Shown piece after piece: positions 34,648-46,985 of a stretch of 64,000 bases of DNA. A program made the position numbers and the translations under genes. Position 1 is the stretch's first letter. Each line of letters opens with the position of its first letter. Source of the DNA: Sclerotiophoma versabilis (taxonomy: Eukaryota; Ascomycota; Dothideomycetes; Pleosporales; Didymellaceae). The notes beneath the pieces are model-generated. The model had not been told where the DNA came from. It saw nothing but the letters and a program-made list of their open reading frames with translations, and did not search any database. The stretch lies in contig JAAROD010000004.1 in the NCBI GenBank assembly GCA_012274445.1, forward strand, positions 2,542,001-2,606,000. The letters run 5' to 3'.

Positions 34648-37600
34648 ATGGCGAACTGGAAAATCGCCCCTTCAAGTTCTGAGGAGAGCAAGATTGAGTA
34701 TACGCCGTTTATAGACTGTCGCAAGTACTTTGCCGTCGATGACTCCGGATCAACCGCAGGTGCTGTGCTTCGCAAAGAGCGTGCTTTCGTGGAAGCTTTC
34801 CGGGCAAGCCATGCCAATACGACTGACACAATATCTCTGTGGGGCTCAAAGTGCGACAATCCTACCACCCGGTTCGACTCTACAGACTGGCGTTCGAACC
34901 ACGGCGGCACTTATCCCAGCGACATCCTCAGGAACTCTGCAGCTTTGGGTGCCATCAGGAAGGCCGACGTGTGGTTCCTGCTCACAGATGGAGAAATCTA
35001 CGAAGGCGATGTTCATCAACTCGCTGATCTAGCTTATGACGCTGAGATCCTCAATGTGCCACTTGTCTTTCTCATCACCGGCTCACGCGGCAGCTCACCC
35101 AGTACAGCGAACATCAGTGTCGGCATTTCCTTCTTCGCCAGTTCTCATGACACTTTGATTCTCTTCAAAGATGTACAGACGGGCAAAGTATACGTTATTG
35201 CAGGAAAGGGATGTTTTGCAGAGTTGGGTGGATCTGCTGCAGCACAAGACCTGATCAGTTGGAACGACTTGACAGTTTTCAGAAACGAAGAGGACTTCTT
35301 CTCACATTGTCGAAAGAGTCACATCAAGGTCGCCAAGTCAGAAGCACGAGCGAAAAGTACAGGAGGAATCAGTCTTGGTGCAGTATGGGAAGAGCAACAT
35401 GCTAGCCCCGTGAAGGTCGACCTCGACTCTCTCCTTGGCTCCGGACGCCTTTCAGATACTGATGCGACAAACATTCTGGCGGACGAGGCTTTCAATGCGC
35501 TTGCCATTGCCTGCAAGACGCGACGGCGCATCCCTGAGCTACGGGCATTCGTTCAAGCACAGAAAATTGAGCAGGTGGCGCCGAAACTCGAAGATCGAAA
35601 CGGCGCGGCAGCTATCATTGCTAGGATGGCAGACGCGACAGGTAGTGAAGAAGGCCGTAAGAAACTCCAGGAGCAGCTACGAGAAGCCCATGCTGGAAAT
35701 CGTCGGGACTATCAGAAAATAATTGCCGACTTTGCAGGTTCAGCGGCTGAACAGGCCCTGAGAAAGCGGAACCAGCTTGCGGATGCGGCACTCAGATCAC
35801 TCGCCTCCATCGAGGCTGCTAGCTATAACGCAGAGATTATTGGCCGTAGAAGTAACAGAGCTCGGCGCGCTGAAGTCATTGATTCCACTTCCGCGATTGA
35901 CATCGCTAAGCTGGACCTAGAAGCACCCTCATGCACAGGCTATTGTCTTATCTGCTGTGGCGATGAGGAGATCATGTCTATTTGCTTTAAAGAGGCCGAT
36001 ACTGAGAACATGGATGACAACACCAGCGATTTCGCGCTCAACTTTCCCCTCGCTGCAGGAGCATCAAGGAATAATGTCAATCTGGTCTCGAGTCAGAATG
36101 TGTGCTTCCAGTGCGCTCTACTTGGGCCTGACGGCATGTCAATTTACAAGGAACGATTGACGGCTGTCATCCCAGCTGTTCAGTACGACGGAAGCAACAA
36201 GAAGTACATCAACGATCAGCTCTACTCGGCCTTAACTGCACGATTGGCCACGGGTGCTGCAGGAGTTGCACAACTGTTCATGTCTATACTTCAGAACGTT
36301 ATGCAGACGAAGTCGTGGGCAGGAGCTGGAATGGATACTTCCGACGTATCCGCTGATGAGCAACACGAAGCTTCACAGCGCCGTAAGACTTTCCATTGGA
36401 TGCTGGATCAGCTTGTCCAGAACACATACACTCGCGAGACCTTCAATGAGACTGGCGAATGGGTCAAATTCCCGCTAGCACTATCATGGGCAGCTGGGGA
36501 CTTTGAGAGCAATGGACTTGCAAGCTTCGCCGTCACGTATCCCGCCGCAGGTTTCAATAGTCTCATAGCCCTTGGCAGGCATGCAAGTGCGTTCTCGAAC
36601 GACACTGCTAGTCAGTTGCGATCTGCGAAACTGCTCCACTCAACTGCCGCGAAGTATCTTGCTGATCTGCAGGTCGCTCTTCAACGGAGATCGGATGACA
36701 CGAGCACCAACTGTGAAGACTGGAAACAGAAGTACATGGAGGTAATCTACCGCGACTTTAACGGCCCATTGGTGCCCGCGGATCATGGCAAGGCCTCCGT
36801 GCTCGACGACGTCAGAAGCTTTAGTCAACGCCTGTCCGTATGCCTGACGGACACACCCAGTGTGATGGACAAAACTGTCATGCACAAGATCCAAGTCCTC
36901 CTCTTCTGGCTTCTCTTCACGCAACGCGGCCACTGCACAGCTCAGACGTTTTTCACTCGCATCAGTCATGATGAGCACCTCGCCCCAGCAGTCCTAGACC
37001 CAAACCTGATGGTTCCTATCTCAGAGCATCAAAGCATCCTCCAGTCCATCTTCGCACAGCACGATGCAACTCTGATCAACCCTGCCCAAGCAGTATCCCA
37101 CAACACACTAATCCCCTTCGCTAACCCGTTCGGCGCCTCTGTCCTGCGCTGCGGCGTTCCTAGTTGTGCGCAGCCTTTTTGCGACGTCGTGACTCTGCAC
37201 CCTCAAAAGATCACTCCCGAAACAGTTGAAGCAATAAGACGGGCGCGCACAAAGCATCTTGTAGATGTCTTCGGCATCCAGGGGCGCTTCGAGCGTTCAG
37301 ACACAGGACTGCCTGAGCGCGCAGCCGCCGGCCGACCGCCCACGTCTATCCATACGAACATGCACATCAGCATTGTGAGGGAGTGGGTGGAGCAAACGCA
37401 AGACGTACGAAGGGCTGTTGTGATGGGGGGGATTGCTCGTGCAGACTTTGTCAAGGATGTTCGCAAGCGGCTTTGTGTGGAGGGGCGAGGAGACATTTTC
37501 AACGCACAGCTTGAGAGGGATACTGAGGCGCTGCTTCCCAGTTTCTTCAAGGCAATTGCGGCGGCGTTGAGGGCAGAGGGTAAGGATGATGAGGATATAG

Positions 37601-37692
37601 CGTTTTACAAGCACAACTTTGAGGGGAATAGGCTACAAGGCAAGATCGTCTGGGAGTTGATGAAGGAGCCTGATCGCAGGGCATTGCCTTGA
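34648..37692 (+). CDS. large vWA-domain protein with cysteine clusters, function unknown
   Basis: Intronless gene of 1014 residues. Residues about 25-200 form a von Willebrand A-like domain: strand then D31-D-S-G-S35 (the D-x-S-x-S metal site), G-G-T at 86-88 and L-L-T-D-G-E at 111-116, so a complete MIDAS metal site is plausible. A helical, Arg/Glu-rich middle part follows. Two cysteine clusters come next: C429-x3-C433-x2-C436-C437 with C446, then C486-x2-C489, suggesting a zinc-binding module. A further Cys-rich patch (RCGVPSCAQPFC) near residue 835 precedes a helical C-terminus. No signal peptide or membrane helix is seen. vWA plus zinc modules occur in protein-complex scaffolds and ubiquitin-related proteins; I do not recognise the family. 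Confidence 0.85.
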   Translation: MANWKIAPSSSEESKIEYTPFIDCRKYFAVDDSGSTAGAVLRKERAFVEAFRASHANTTDTISLWGSKCDNPTTRFDSTDWRSNHGGTYPSDILRNSAALGAIRKADVWFLLTDGEIYEGDVHQLADLAYDAEILNVPLVFLITGSRGSSPSTANISVGISFFASSHDTLILFKDVQTGKVYVIAGKGCFAELGGSAAAQDLISWNDLTVFRNEEDFFSHCRKSHIKVAKSEARAKSTGGISLGAVWEEQHASPVKVDLDSLLGSGRLSDTDATNILADEAFNALAIACKTRRRIPELRAFVQAQKIEQVAPKLEDRNGAAAIIARMADATGSEEGRKKLQEQLREAHAGNRRDYQKIIADFAGSAAEQALRKRNQLADAALRSLASIEAASYNAEIIGRRSNRARRAEVIDSTSAIDIAKLDLEAPSCTGYCLICCGDEEIMSICFKEADTENMDDNTSDFALNFPLAAGASRNNVNLVSSQNVCFQCALLGPDGMSIYKERLTAVIPAVQYDGSNKKYINDQLYSALTARLATGAAGVAQLFMSILQNVMQTKSWAGAGMDTSDVSADEQHEASQRRKTFHWMLDQLVQNTYTRETFNETGEWVKFPLALSWAAGDFESNGLASFAVTYPAAGFNSLIALGRHASAFSNDTASQLRSAKLLHSTAAKYLADLQVALQRRSDDTSTNCEDWKQKYMEVIYRDFNGPLVPADHGKASVLDDVRSFSQRLSVCLTDTPSVMDKTVMHKIQVLLFWLLFTQRGHCTAQTFFTRISHDEHLAPAVLDPNLMVPISEHQSILQSIFAQHDATLINPAQAVSHNTLIPFANPFGASVLRCGVPSCAQPFCDVVTLHPQKITPETVEAIRRARTKHLVDVFGIQGRFERSDTGLPERAAAGRPPTSIHTNMHISIVREWVEQTQDVRRAVVMGGIARADFVKDVRKRLCVEGRGDIFNAQLERDTEALLPSFFKAIAAALRAEGKDDEDIAFYKHNFEGNRLQGKIVWELMKEPDRRALP

Positions 37693-38019
37693 GGATTTCG
37701 TCTCATATCTATGTGTCATTACTTTAATGCCATGGCAACTTCATCTAGGCATGCCGACACGTGATTGAAGTATGAACATGTTGTAATTCTCTTTCTATTT
37801 GTAGCCAAAGATGTCGCTACCAAAACTACGCCATGGGCGTTTATCCAGATGCCAATGAAAAATGGTGAGTGCTGTCATGAGTATCGCTCCAACTGGAGTC
37901 GAGGTGATTGAGTAGATGCAAATATGCTTCCCGATGTAACGCCGTCATATGCTTCATAACCTGTACCCAGTCATGCAATAACAAAAAGAAATGTGCGGTC
38001 TCGAATTAAGAATCTAGGT
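37693..38019. other. short convergent intergenic gap
   Basis: 327 bp between the 3' ends of the vWA gene and the GH79 gene. It includes a CACGTG near 37759; nothing else seen. Confidence 0.5.
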
Positions 38020-39814
38020 TTAAACGCTGAAGGCCAAGAGAGCAAAGGTGGTGGCGATCACGGCCGCCACGGCGGTGAAGGGGGTGGGAGTAGTGCGAGG
38101 ACTAGCATTACTCTTCCTCGCAGTGCTACCATCATTCTTCAGAACCGCAGTGCTGCCTATTTGCCAGCCGAGGTTGGCTACAACGGCTTGCGAGTCACGT
38201 ACGGGGATAGCAGCCTTGCCAGAGCCGTCAAGGGTGATAGTATGGACTGTGCTGTCGACGACGGTAGATTCGCCGGTGGTATCGGAGTAGGTCATGCCGT
38301 TCCAAGTGGCTCCAGTCTGGGAGTCGGCACCGTCGGCGGTCAGGTAGGAGAGATAGACGTCCTTGTTAGCGTTTGAGGAGCCAAAGTTTACGTTGAAGGT
38401 AAAGCTGTCCTTGTCGGTTTGGGACTCGTTGGCTTGCTTGCCGTTGAGCATAATGACAGCCTGCAGGTTGCCGTGGGCATACATGGAATACGCACGGATA
38501 CGGCCGTCATAAGCAGCACCAACGTTGGAGGTGCTCATACTGGCAATTTGAGTAGTTCCGTTGCCGTTGCCTACGATCTGCGCCATAGCAGCATGGGCGT
38601 AGTACAGAGTTCGTACAAAGGGAGCGCGGCCGTACATTTGGATGGGCTGCCAAGCACTGGCGTTGGAGTTGTCGGTCATGTGCATCTGCACGGAAGAGAT
38701 GTCAAGGGAGGCGGCGTAGAGGAAGAAGTTGAGGGTCCAGAGAGAAGCACCGAAGGCGTCAGAAACACCAGGCATGCCGATGGGTCCAATGGAGCTCATC
38801 TCACGGAGAACGTAGGGCAGGCCAGTCTTGAGGCCGATCTTGACCTGCTTCTCCCAGTATGCAAATTGAGTATTAGTTTGGTCGAACTGCATGAGATCAT
38901 TAAGTGTGATGGGTGTCGGTGTAACGCCAATGACTGGCTGAGGTTAGCATGCGTCGGTGGGCAGCGGTTGGGCAGAAGTGCAGCTTACAATAGAAGTAGT
39001 CGTGCTGGTTCCAAACAGTCACGTAGTTGTCGCCGTTCCTGCCCTCCATCATGCCATCGCTGACCAACTGCGAGATCTCGAAGGTGGTGCCGATGGTGGA
39101 AGCGGTGGCAGGAGGCTCGAAGAAGGACGACGGCAGGCCCGCTGGCTGCAGCACACGGGTGTAGACGGCTTCGGCGCGGTCGAGAAACTGGGTGGTGTAT
39201 ACCTGCCCGTTCCAAGGCGCGGTGCGGAAGGTGTTCTGCAACCACAGGTCGGGCTCGTTGCCGACCTCGAACGAGTACAGCTTGACGTTGGTCATGCCCG
39301 ACACAGCGCCCTGGGCAGCAGCCACGATGCGGTCCTCCCAGTCGTCCTCCATGTACGCCAGGTTGAGGCCAAAGGTGACTGGGGTGTCCTTGGGGAAGCG
39401 GTTCAATGCCTCGAAGTAGCCGGGGCCGATGATCATCGAGTCGGCGGCGACGTTACCCTGCGCCGTCGAGCTGGGGTTCTTCTTCCACGCAAGGTCGGTG
39501 TAGTCGGATTCATAGAGCATGTAGTCCTGGGTGTTGCCTCCCAGGCGGATGTGCGGCGGCGCGCCCGAGTAGTCGGCGAGGTTCTGGAGGAGCTTGATCG
39601 ACAGCTGGTTGGGGGTGTCGCCGCCGGTGAAGGAGAACAGATTCGAGGGCTCGATGCCGAAGCCTGCAAACGAGGCGTCGAGGTAGTCGGAGGCGCCGTC
39701 GGGGGCACTGCCCGAGGGCGACAGCGAGAGCGACGACTGCGCGAGGGCGCGGTGTGATAGTGAGAGCAAAGGCAGGGCAATGCGGCCCAGGCCGGCAGGT
39801 AACGAAGGCACCAT
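38020..39814 (-). CDS. secreted GH79 glycoside hydrolase (beta-glucuronidase type)
   Basis: Exo-acting enzyme of 579 residues, minus-strand exons 38989..39814 and 38020..38933 joined over a 55-nt intron. The intron acceptor was chosen to give HDYFYFIGVTPTPITL in frame. A signal peptide covers about residues 1-26 (ending ALAQ). The GH79 (beta/alpha)8 domain includes RLGGNTQDY, the acid/base Glu187 in VGNEPDLW and the likely nucleophile Glu320 in VLREMSS. A C-terminal beta-sandwich follows. The last about 20 residues are hydrophobic after a Ser/Thr-rich stretch, so a GPI anchor is possible. Known fungal GH79 enzymes remove glucuronic acid or its 4-O-methyl form from arabinogalactan. A role in plant cell-wall breakdown fits the nearby pectate lyase. 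Confidence 0.93.
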
Positions 39815-42800
39815 GGCGGCGGCTGTGTGTCAGAATGCGCGCGGACGGCTCCCGTCAATAACAACTGCTGATTGCTAAAATCCGAGGAAAGGAAAACTGG
39901 AACGGCAAGAGCACAGGCACAAGCGACAGGACGGTTTTGGATTGCAGCGAGCGGACGGGGAGAGGAAGGGGAATGTCTAATAGTGAAGCCGCAAGTGCAC
40001 CATCGGCAGGCTAGCAGTGTCGCCCACGAGCAGTGACGCATGGCGCCTGCTTGGGCCGTCGCCTGTTTGTTGAGCGCAAGACATTGGCGGCTCCACCTCC
40101 CCGAGAACAACGTCATGACGGTGGGAGCGCTGCGCAGGGCCACTCGCGACATCCATTGACTGGGGCGCTGCTTGAAACGCGTGTCGTGGAGACACTTAGC
40201 CGCTCGCTCGACGGCGCACCACCGGCAACGCGTCAGCTCCATGCGGCATCGTCAGATCGAGCGACGCGCGAATGCGGACAGAACAGAACGAGCGAGCACG
40301 GGCTACTAATTACGGTAATGCAGATCGTTAGGGATATTTAAAGCTTGACTGAGACTTCACGCATGGATCAGGAATTGGTTTCTGCCGCCGCCGTCTTGCT
40401 CGAGACCCTTTGTTCTCACGCACATATAACACATCTCTTAGACTTGCAAGGCTGCCTCGAGGACGGACAATGCAATGCTTTTGTTTTTCCTCCTGAGCCC
40501 AATGATGATGGAAGGCGCAAACGCGAACACGTAAATGGCTCATCGTGGCAGCTAGGCAAACCGGCAGCACTCGCGCACTGCCTAGACACGCTGCGAGAAT
40601 AATAGGCCTGAAAAGATCGATTTCGACGCTCGGCGCATCACTTTCCCCGCGGGCACATACGCTCCGCCGCAAGATGGAGAACGAAGGCCAGAGCTGTCAT
40701 TCGCAGTCTGGGCCCGTCGCCAGCCTCGTACACCGTATCTGATGCTGTTGCCAGCCTCCCCCTTCCACATGCACCAGTTGCGCGCACATCAACATCGACG
40801 ACACTCATCACAGCATCCTCCAGCCTCCCTGCCTGTTATCTCCAGCCAGTACTGCACATATGAGGAGATCATAAGCCTACGCTTCCGCTATCCGTGCGCC
40901 AAGTCTTAAAACCTGGTTGTCGAAGCACTGCTGTCGACGCGCGGAGGGCAGACCTGCTTGCTGCGACACTATGATCTCACTTAACAGGCAAAGTTCCTTT
41001 TCAGTCGTACGGCATGACAGGACCCTGCATACAGCAGCCCAAAGCACTCCGTCACCAGCCATTTGGATTTTCTGTGTGACGTGAGGCTGGAGTCTTTGGT
41101 GGAGACGCCAGCTAAGCCACGCGATTATCAATTGTTGCAAAACATGGCGTGCCCCCTTTCATTGCAGCGCAATAGCATTGAAACATGCAGCTGGCGGTCG
41201 CTATCACAAATTGTGGGATTCTGGAACAGTGAAGGTCATTGACGTCATCGTTTGAAAATCACAATGAGCGGGCACTATGCTTCTCTGCCGAAAGACAACA
41301 ACACGCAGGTCGAAAACAATTTTTCGCAAAATTTGTCTACTGATCAACACGAGCCGAGCGTCAGCGCCGGTACACCGTTTATTTCGGGCCTTTCACCATT
41401 TTGAGTTCAGCCGCACGCTGGTGGCTTGGCTGAGGCTCGCCAGCCCTGATATCTTCAATACTCGCCAAGCTCACACGTGCACCGATGAGCACTATGAACA
41501 TGTCACAGATACAGCGGATTCGTGGGCTGGTGCCGCTTTCCCAAGCTAGGGTTTTCCTCACAAGTTCATGTATAGGATTTAGATTCCTCAATGTCTCGCT
41601 GTCTAATCACATTGAACCTTGCAGGTACAGGAAAATGTGTCTGACAGCCACAAGGACCATTTTCCATACAATTGACTTCACAAGATCACTCCTCAGATAT
41701 CTGTATCCGCGGTGGATTGCAGCCTCATTAGACATTACCCTTCTCTAGGCGCGGACCGTATCCTTGAAGCTGTTGAGACGACAGCTTGGATGACGTCTAT
41801 TGTTTGATTGTCGACGCCGGACAGGACAATGTTGTATCTCAGAAGTCTTCAAGGATGTGTCCCCGGATTTTCTCCACATTGTTCACCGCCTCCGAGGTTG
41901 GATCTCCATCTGTCCCAGAGATGCTAAATACTGTGGGAATCAGTACGAGAGATGTCGCCACCCACCACTCCATTTACGGGCTGCGTATACTGTCTCTCTT
42001 ATAGGCAATGCTTTTGAGTAAGGGAATGTACTTCGTTGCGGACAACAGCTACAGAGCAGACGATTGAGCTCTCATGGGTGGTGAACGGCCTGAACGGAAT
42101 CGGCATGACTTCTATTAGTAGTCTGGTAGCTTTTTATAGACCACTGTTCATTTCCCAAGCATACAACATCGGAGTCTCCTGAAAGAATGGTGGGGCAAAA
42201 ACCGAAAATTCCTACAATCAAGATCAAGATTTCCTAAGTTGCAAGTGTACGTACGATCCACCGAAGATGCGACTCAAGCTCGCAAATATGCCACCAACTT
42301 GGCTATGAGAGATCTGCGTCGACTTGAAACATAATGGCATACGACTGACCTGTTTCTGGAAGCCTGGATAGGTATGCAGAGGCTTTGATGCTTGTATTGG
42401 ACTTTATACACGAACAGAAAATGGTGTAGGAGCGTCAAAGATCCGCACAGGAGCAGATGCCAAAGACACCCACAACAAACACTGATCAATGCTTAGGCCC
42501 AAGCAGACCAGAACGAAGGTATGGATAAAGTGACACCAGAGTAGATCAGAAGTCAAGGTATCTGAAGTAGATTGAGGATTCGCAAAGAGGGAAGATGCAG
42601 GGTCCTTCAATAGCTATTGTTCAACAAGGTGTGGGCATGGAACAGTCAGAAAAGAACACCAATGCACGGAAAAAAGATGTTGGTCACCGTGTTCACCGAT
42701 GGATGTTGAGAAACATGATCCCTATCGTGACTGATCTTGTTGGTAGTCTGCTTCCGTGTTCTGCAAATACTTATGAGGCCAGTGAGAGATCAGAGGGCCG

Positions 42801-44212
42801 CATACCAGACTCTTGGACAGTGCGTCTATTGATCTTCGGATTCCCTTCTTATGCTCACATCAAGACCCTAGCTTTACCACGACTTAAACCTCGCAAATTT
42901 GAATGTTTACAATGTCCGTGAGCATGAACAGATCACGCTGCGTGTTGTGAGTAGGCCGACCAGCACTCACATATGTTCACAGAAATTGACCTCTACATTG
43001 TGATGCACAAACCCTCTTTTGAAGGGGAAGATTTGGAGTGCAGTGCAGTCCCTGTTCGGCTACGCAAAACATGGGGTCAACGCATATGGCGTGTGGGATT
43101 AGTGGAGTCTCCATCCTCTTGAAAGCAGGTAGTCGCTGTGATTACCTCAAATAGTATAGCCCATCACTTTCAATAGCTGTATAGTTGCATAGTTGCTACT
43201 CAGCTTTCGTTCAAGGTCAACTACTCTGCGGCGTCACCTATACCATCAGCTAGCTGTTCAAGACAAACAACTGTCAGGTCTGAGCTGGATAATGTCCAAA
43301 GAATTCCAAGATTGTGCATCTGCCAACAACAGCGCAGCGGAGAAGCATGTCCTGGTCGTGGAGTCGTAGGTGGAGTTATGTTTTGACACCAAACAAAGTA
43401 TGGCATTCTGATGTATCCTCGGTGTCACCTTCCGTCCGTCCTCCGCTCGATCCACAACCCCAAAATACCTGCAACGTTGTGGTAAAACCCGAGACGAACC
43501 ACATGGAGTGTGGAAGATGAGACAGTGACAGAAAGCTTGTTGATGCTTATTGAGGTCGTTATGTATATTCGCGACGTGCAGTGCTATGCTAGGTGAAACT
43601 TAAGACGGTTTGTGTGCCGCGTCTGCTAATGTGTTAGTTATTCCCGGCGCACATGAGAACAGCAGCAGTGAGGTGTCGAATTAATGGGAGTAGTGGTTGG
43701 CCAGAACGAATGATCTTCAAAGAGGGACATGCCGCTGATAAGCTAATGCAAGGATAGTGTGCATTGAGGAAGTCACGACACCATGAGAACAAAGGTACGA
43801 TGATAAGCTGGTATATGATGTGGTATTATTAAAATACTAAAGATCAAATGGGTATCTGCAAGAAATTTTGCTTGCCAAACAACAACGTGCCTCCTTCATC
43901 CATCACCCGTTTTTATCATCCCGCGGAACCTTCCACTGTCGGTAATGATTTCCTCATCCACTATTGCAATCCTTTGTGACCCCGCACTACGACTCGTCGA
44001 TAACGTGCTTTACCAGGCTAATTGTTGGTTGCTTCCGTTTGCGATACCCTCATGAGGGGAACTCCGTACTTTTGGTAGACTTTGTCTCGACTTCAACTCG
44101 TCTCAAGTTGCTAGCGTTGTCCCAGTACTCCGGCGCCTTGTTGTACAACAATGGTTGTCTGGTTTTCGTTTTGGTTCGATGCTTTAGTTGCGTCCCCGCA
44201 ATCGTGCCGTGC
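39815..44212. other. gene-poor region, left part
   Basis: 4.4 kb without a supported gene, starting with the GH79 promoter. Contents noticed: a perfect TGACGTCA at 41240-41247, an 8-bp triplet repeat at 43174-43197 (TAG[CT]TG-based), and many unrelated short frames on both strands. No transposon-derived protein or terminal repeat could be recognised. Confidence 0.45.
41240..41247. promoter_or_regulatory. CRE palindrome TGACGTCA
   Basis: A perfect 8-bp CRE/ATF-type site, but far from any supported gene, so function is doubtful. About one such site is expected by chance in a window of this size. Confidence 0.2.
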
Positions 44213-44431
44213 TCATTCTGTCTCTTCGACTGACGAGGCAGATGAGATGCTTGCGGAGCGGGAAGAGTCGCGGACGTGCGAAGGCGCGGTCTCCATGGTC
44301 TGGTTTGATGACTGGGAGACTGTGGAGAAGGTAATGATGTCTTCAGCCTCGACTTCCTCGAGAGGAATGCGGAGCATCTGGCGGCCAACGAGGTTGGGAA
44401 TGTAAACGAATTGGGTTGCTGGAGAAGACAT
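44213..44431 (-). CDS. possible 72-residue small protein
   Basis: Single small frame from ATG 44431 to a stop at 44213. The N-terminal part (FVYIPNLVGRQMLRIPLEEVEAED) reads like ordinary folded protein, and the C-terminal 25 residues are Ser/Glu-rich. It stands alone within an otherwise gene-poor region and I recognise no family. Transcript evidence or conservation would be required to accept it. Confidence 0.4.
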   Translation of the reverse strand: MSSPATQFVYIPNLVGRQMLRIPLEEVEAEDIITFSTVSQSSNQTMETAPSHVRDSSRSASISSASSVEETE

Positions 44432-46985
44432 TTCGAACTTTCGATGCGTATTCAGTGTATGTCGAGTGATGGTGTGTAGATATATAGTCAATGTATAGTA
44501 TTGGTTGGATTGAGATATGTACTGAATGAATGTTCTTTAGGCGGGGACCAGCCTCATACATATACCTTTCCTCCAGGCCTCAAAATCCCATACCCCATGC
44601 ACCATCGCAAACGCCTATCCCCACCCCTGCCGCTCCCAAGGAAGCCAAAACCCTAACCCCATCGCACCTACCCAGTCTAAGCCGGATGCGGACATGAGTT
44701 TGACGAGTGGGGCGGACGATGCGAAGTTGGTCTACTGACTAGATTACACCACATCCTATCTAATTTTGCGTATGGTACGTTGTCTAGCTACGCCTATTGG
44801 TCAACATTGAGCTTGGTCGAGCCCAAAATTACCACTCCACTTACAAAACTAATCCCTGTCCCCATAGTAAGCCCGATGCAAAATCCGCCCCTGCGCTCCT
44901 ACCCAATGAGACAAGCAGCTATCGCGACGGGCTGACCTCGCTATCTCCGCCGGGTGAGTACTCAAGCTGATTCGCAATCCAAGCGCACATATCGTGGCGA
45001 TTACTCACGCCAGCTCCGTCCTATCCGAACGTTGCGCCCGGCGATACCTTGTGCAGGCTTGTCTGATGCGCCCGAAGTGACGAATTGTGGGGCCGCCAGT
45101 TGCCAATCAAAGACTTTCACGACGAATTCACCCTGGCAGCGGAACGGCCAAGCGCTCGCCTATCCAACGACAAGACCGAACGCGTGGCTAAGAGAGCAAG
45201 TATGTATGAAGAGCGGAGTCTAGACTCCATCGTCCTGACTGATGGTGGGCTGTTGAGCAAGGGTGACGCATGGTGTTGAGGCAAGGCTGCGGTTCTTTGT
45301 GTCGGTCCTTACGAGCACCGATGCTTCCGTCGTGTTTCGTGCTTATTTATATTCTCGTCCGTGTGGACTATTGAATCCGGGAATAGCATTGCATGGAGTG
45401 AGTCACAAAGTCACGACATTATGGATGACTGAGGCGCGCAATGTAAATTACATAGGAGCACGACTTCGACCGCGGGCATTCATTAAAAGCGACGTTCGCA
45501 AGCAGCACGGTTCCCAGGGGTGGGTTTGCGATGACGAGACCGCGGGGCTGGCGCGACGTTTGTTGCTGGGCATTTCTGGGCATCCCCGAAACAGCGGCCG
45601 AAGATTCTAGCATTTTACCTTATCACCATCGAGCATCCTGGGGGTCGAACTTGTATGGTGCGCACTGAAACACGTTTTTGTTGCTCTCAGTTTGGAGGGC
45701 TTGGAGGGCCCAGGAGAACGCAGTTTGGCGTTACCAGACGCACCGAATGACTGTCTTGTTTTCAGCACAGCAGAATCTGGGGAAACCCTCAAAGGCTACG
45801 TCAATCTAACGCAGGATAGGTTCGTTGGGACACCAACCTTAGGCCGGAAATAAAGTTCCAAATCCGCTATCAGGCTCAGCCGTGTTCAGCCCAACCTTGG
45901 AAGTCTATTCCTATTCGATCCGTTCTGGCCTCATTACCTAAAAACCAAGCGATAGCGCAGCTGATGGCGGAAATTCTTGGATCCCAAGCATTCCGCCTGC
46001 TAGAACCTGAACGTCACGAGATCGCGTGGTGGAACGACCAAGCTCTGGACCTAGAAGGGCCAAGATCATGCGCATATAGTCCAAGAAGCGCCAATGCACC
46101 CCAGGATCGCGGCAGTAATGATTGGGGTTGGCAGCCTCAACACCAGTTTTCGGTCAGCTCCGTCTATCGTGGCTTTTGTGCTACTCAATTAGTACTTGGC
46201 TTTGCATGCAAATGGGCAGATCGTGCTCTAGGTTTGCGCGTAACAATTACAAGGAGTACCATTGTACTCTTCTGCAGCTACGAGTCACTTCTAGTTCGTG
46301 TAATAAGACAGGGATTCTGAAGTTTTCATGCAGACTCTCCATACTCACAGGACGTTTTGACATCTCTCAACGATCGTTATCATACTAGCAGGGTTGTCCT
46401 CAACTGCGAACCACTCAGAACATTGCATGATCTTGGAGCGTACACGGGTGGTCCGAAGCAATGAATGTTGTGCCATGAAGAGCTTCCCAGACCGGAAGGC
46501 AGATATTGGATAAATCTATCCAAATCTGGTGCAGCCCCTGCGGTTGTATGTGGACTATGAATACATCCTGGCAACCCTGGTCCCTCAGGAACCGTGCCCT
46601 TGATCTGCATCGACTGTTGTCGTTAACAACCTACTGCGGGGAAGATGCAGGCTGTTGCGCACCAAGGTTGTCGAACGTAGAGATGTATGGCGTAGACTCG
46701 TCAGTGGGGTCGCTCCATCTCATATGACTCTCGAACTTTGCTTTGGTGGCCCACTATGCGTAATTCATAAGGTATCTTGCATTCGAGGAAACCCCTCCTG
46801 ATCAGAGTGCGTGTACAAGTCATGATGCTGTACTTGATAGAATACTCGTGGCGCTGCCGACATGTTCGAAGTAAAATGATTGAAAACACGGGAAAGAATT
46901 CTCAGGCACATTGTGTGGAATTCTGCTGTTGATACTCCCTACGTGCATGCTACCACCAATTGGCGGGATAAATCTAGAAGAATGC
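44432..46985. other. gene-poor region, right part
   Basis: 2.5 kb with short frames only. No repeats, tRNA or transposon remnants recognised. The 3' flank of the TDT transporter lies at the right end. Confidence 0.45.

Noticed and set aside
40363..40602. 79-residue plus-strand frame with a helical N-terminus
   Set aside because: It lies in a GH79 promoter region with a competing frame on the other strand; no conservation evidence.
42595..42921. 108-residue plus-strand frame in the gene-poor region
   Set aside because: No domain, no homopolymer or codon pattern suggesting coding, and no nearby splice structure.
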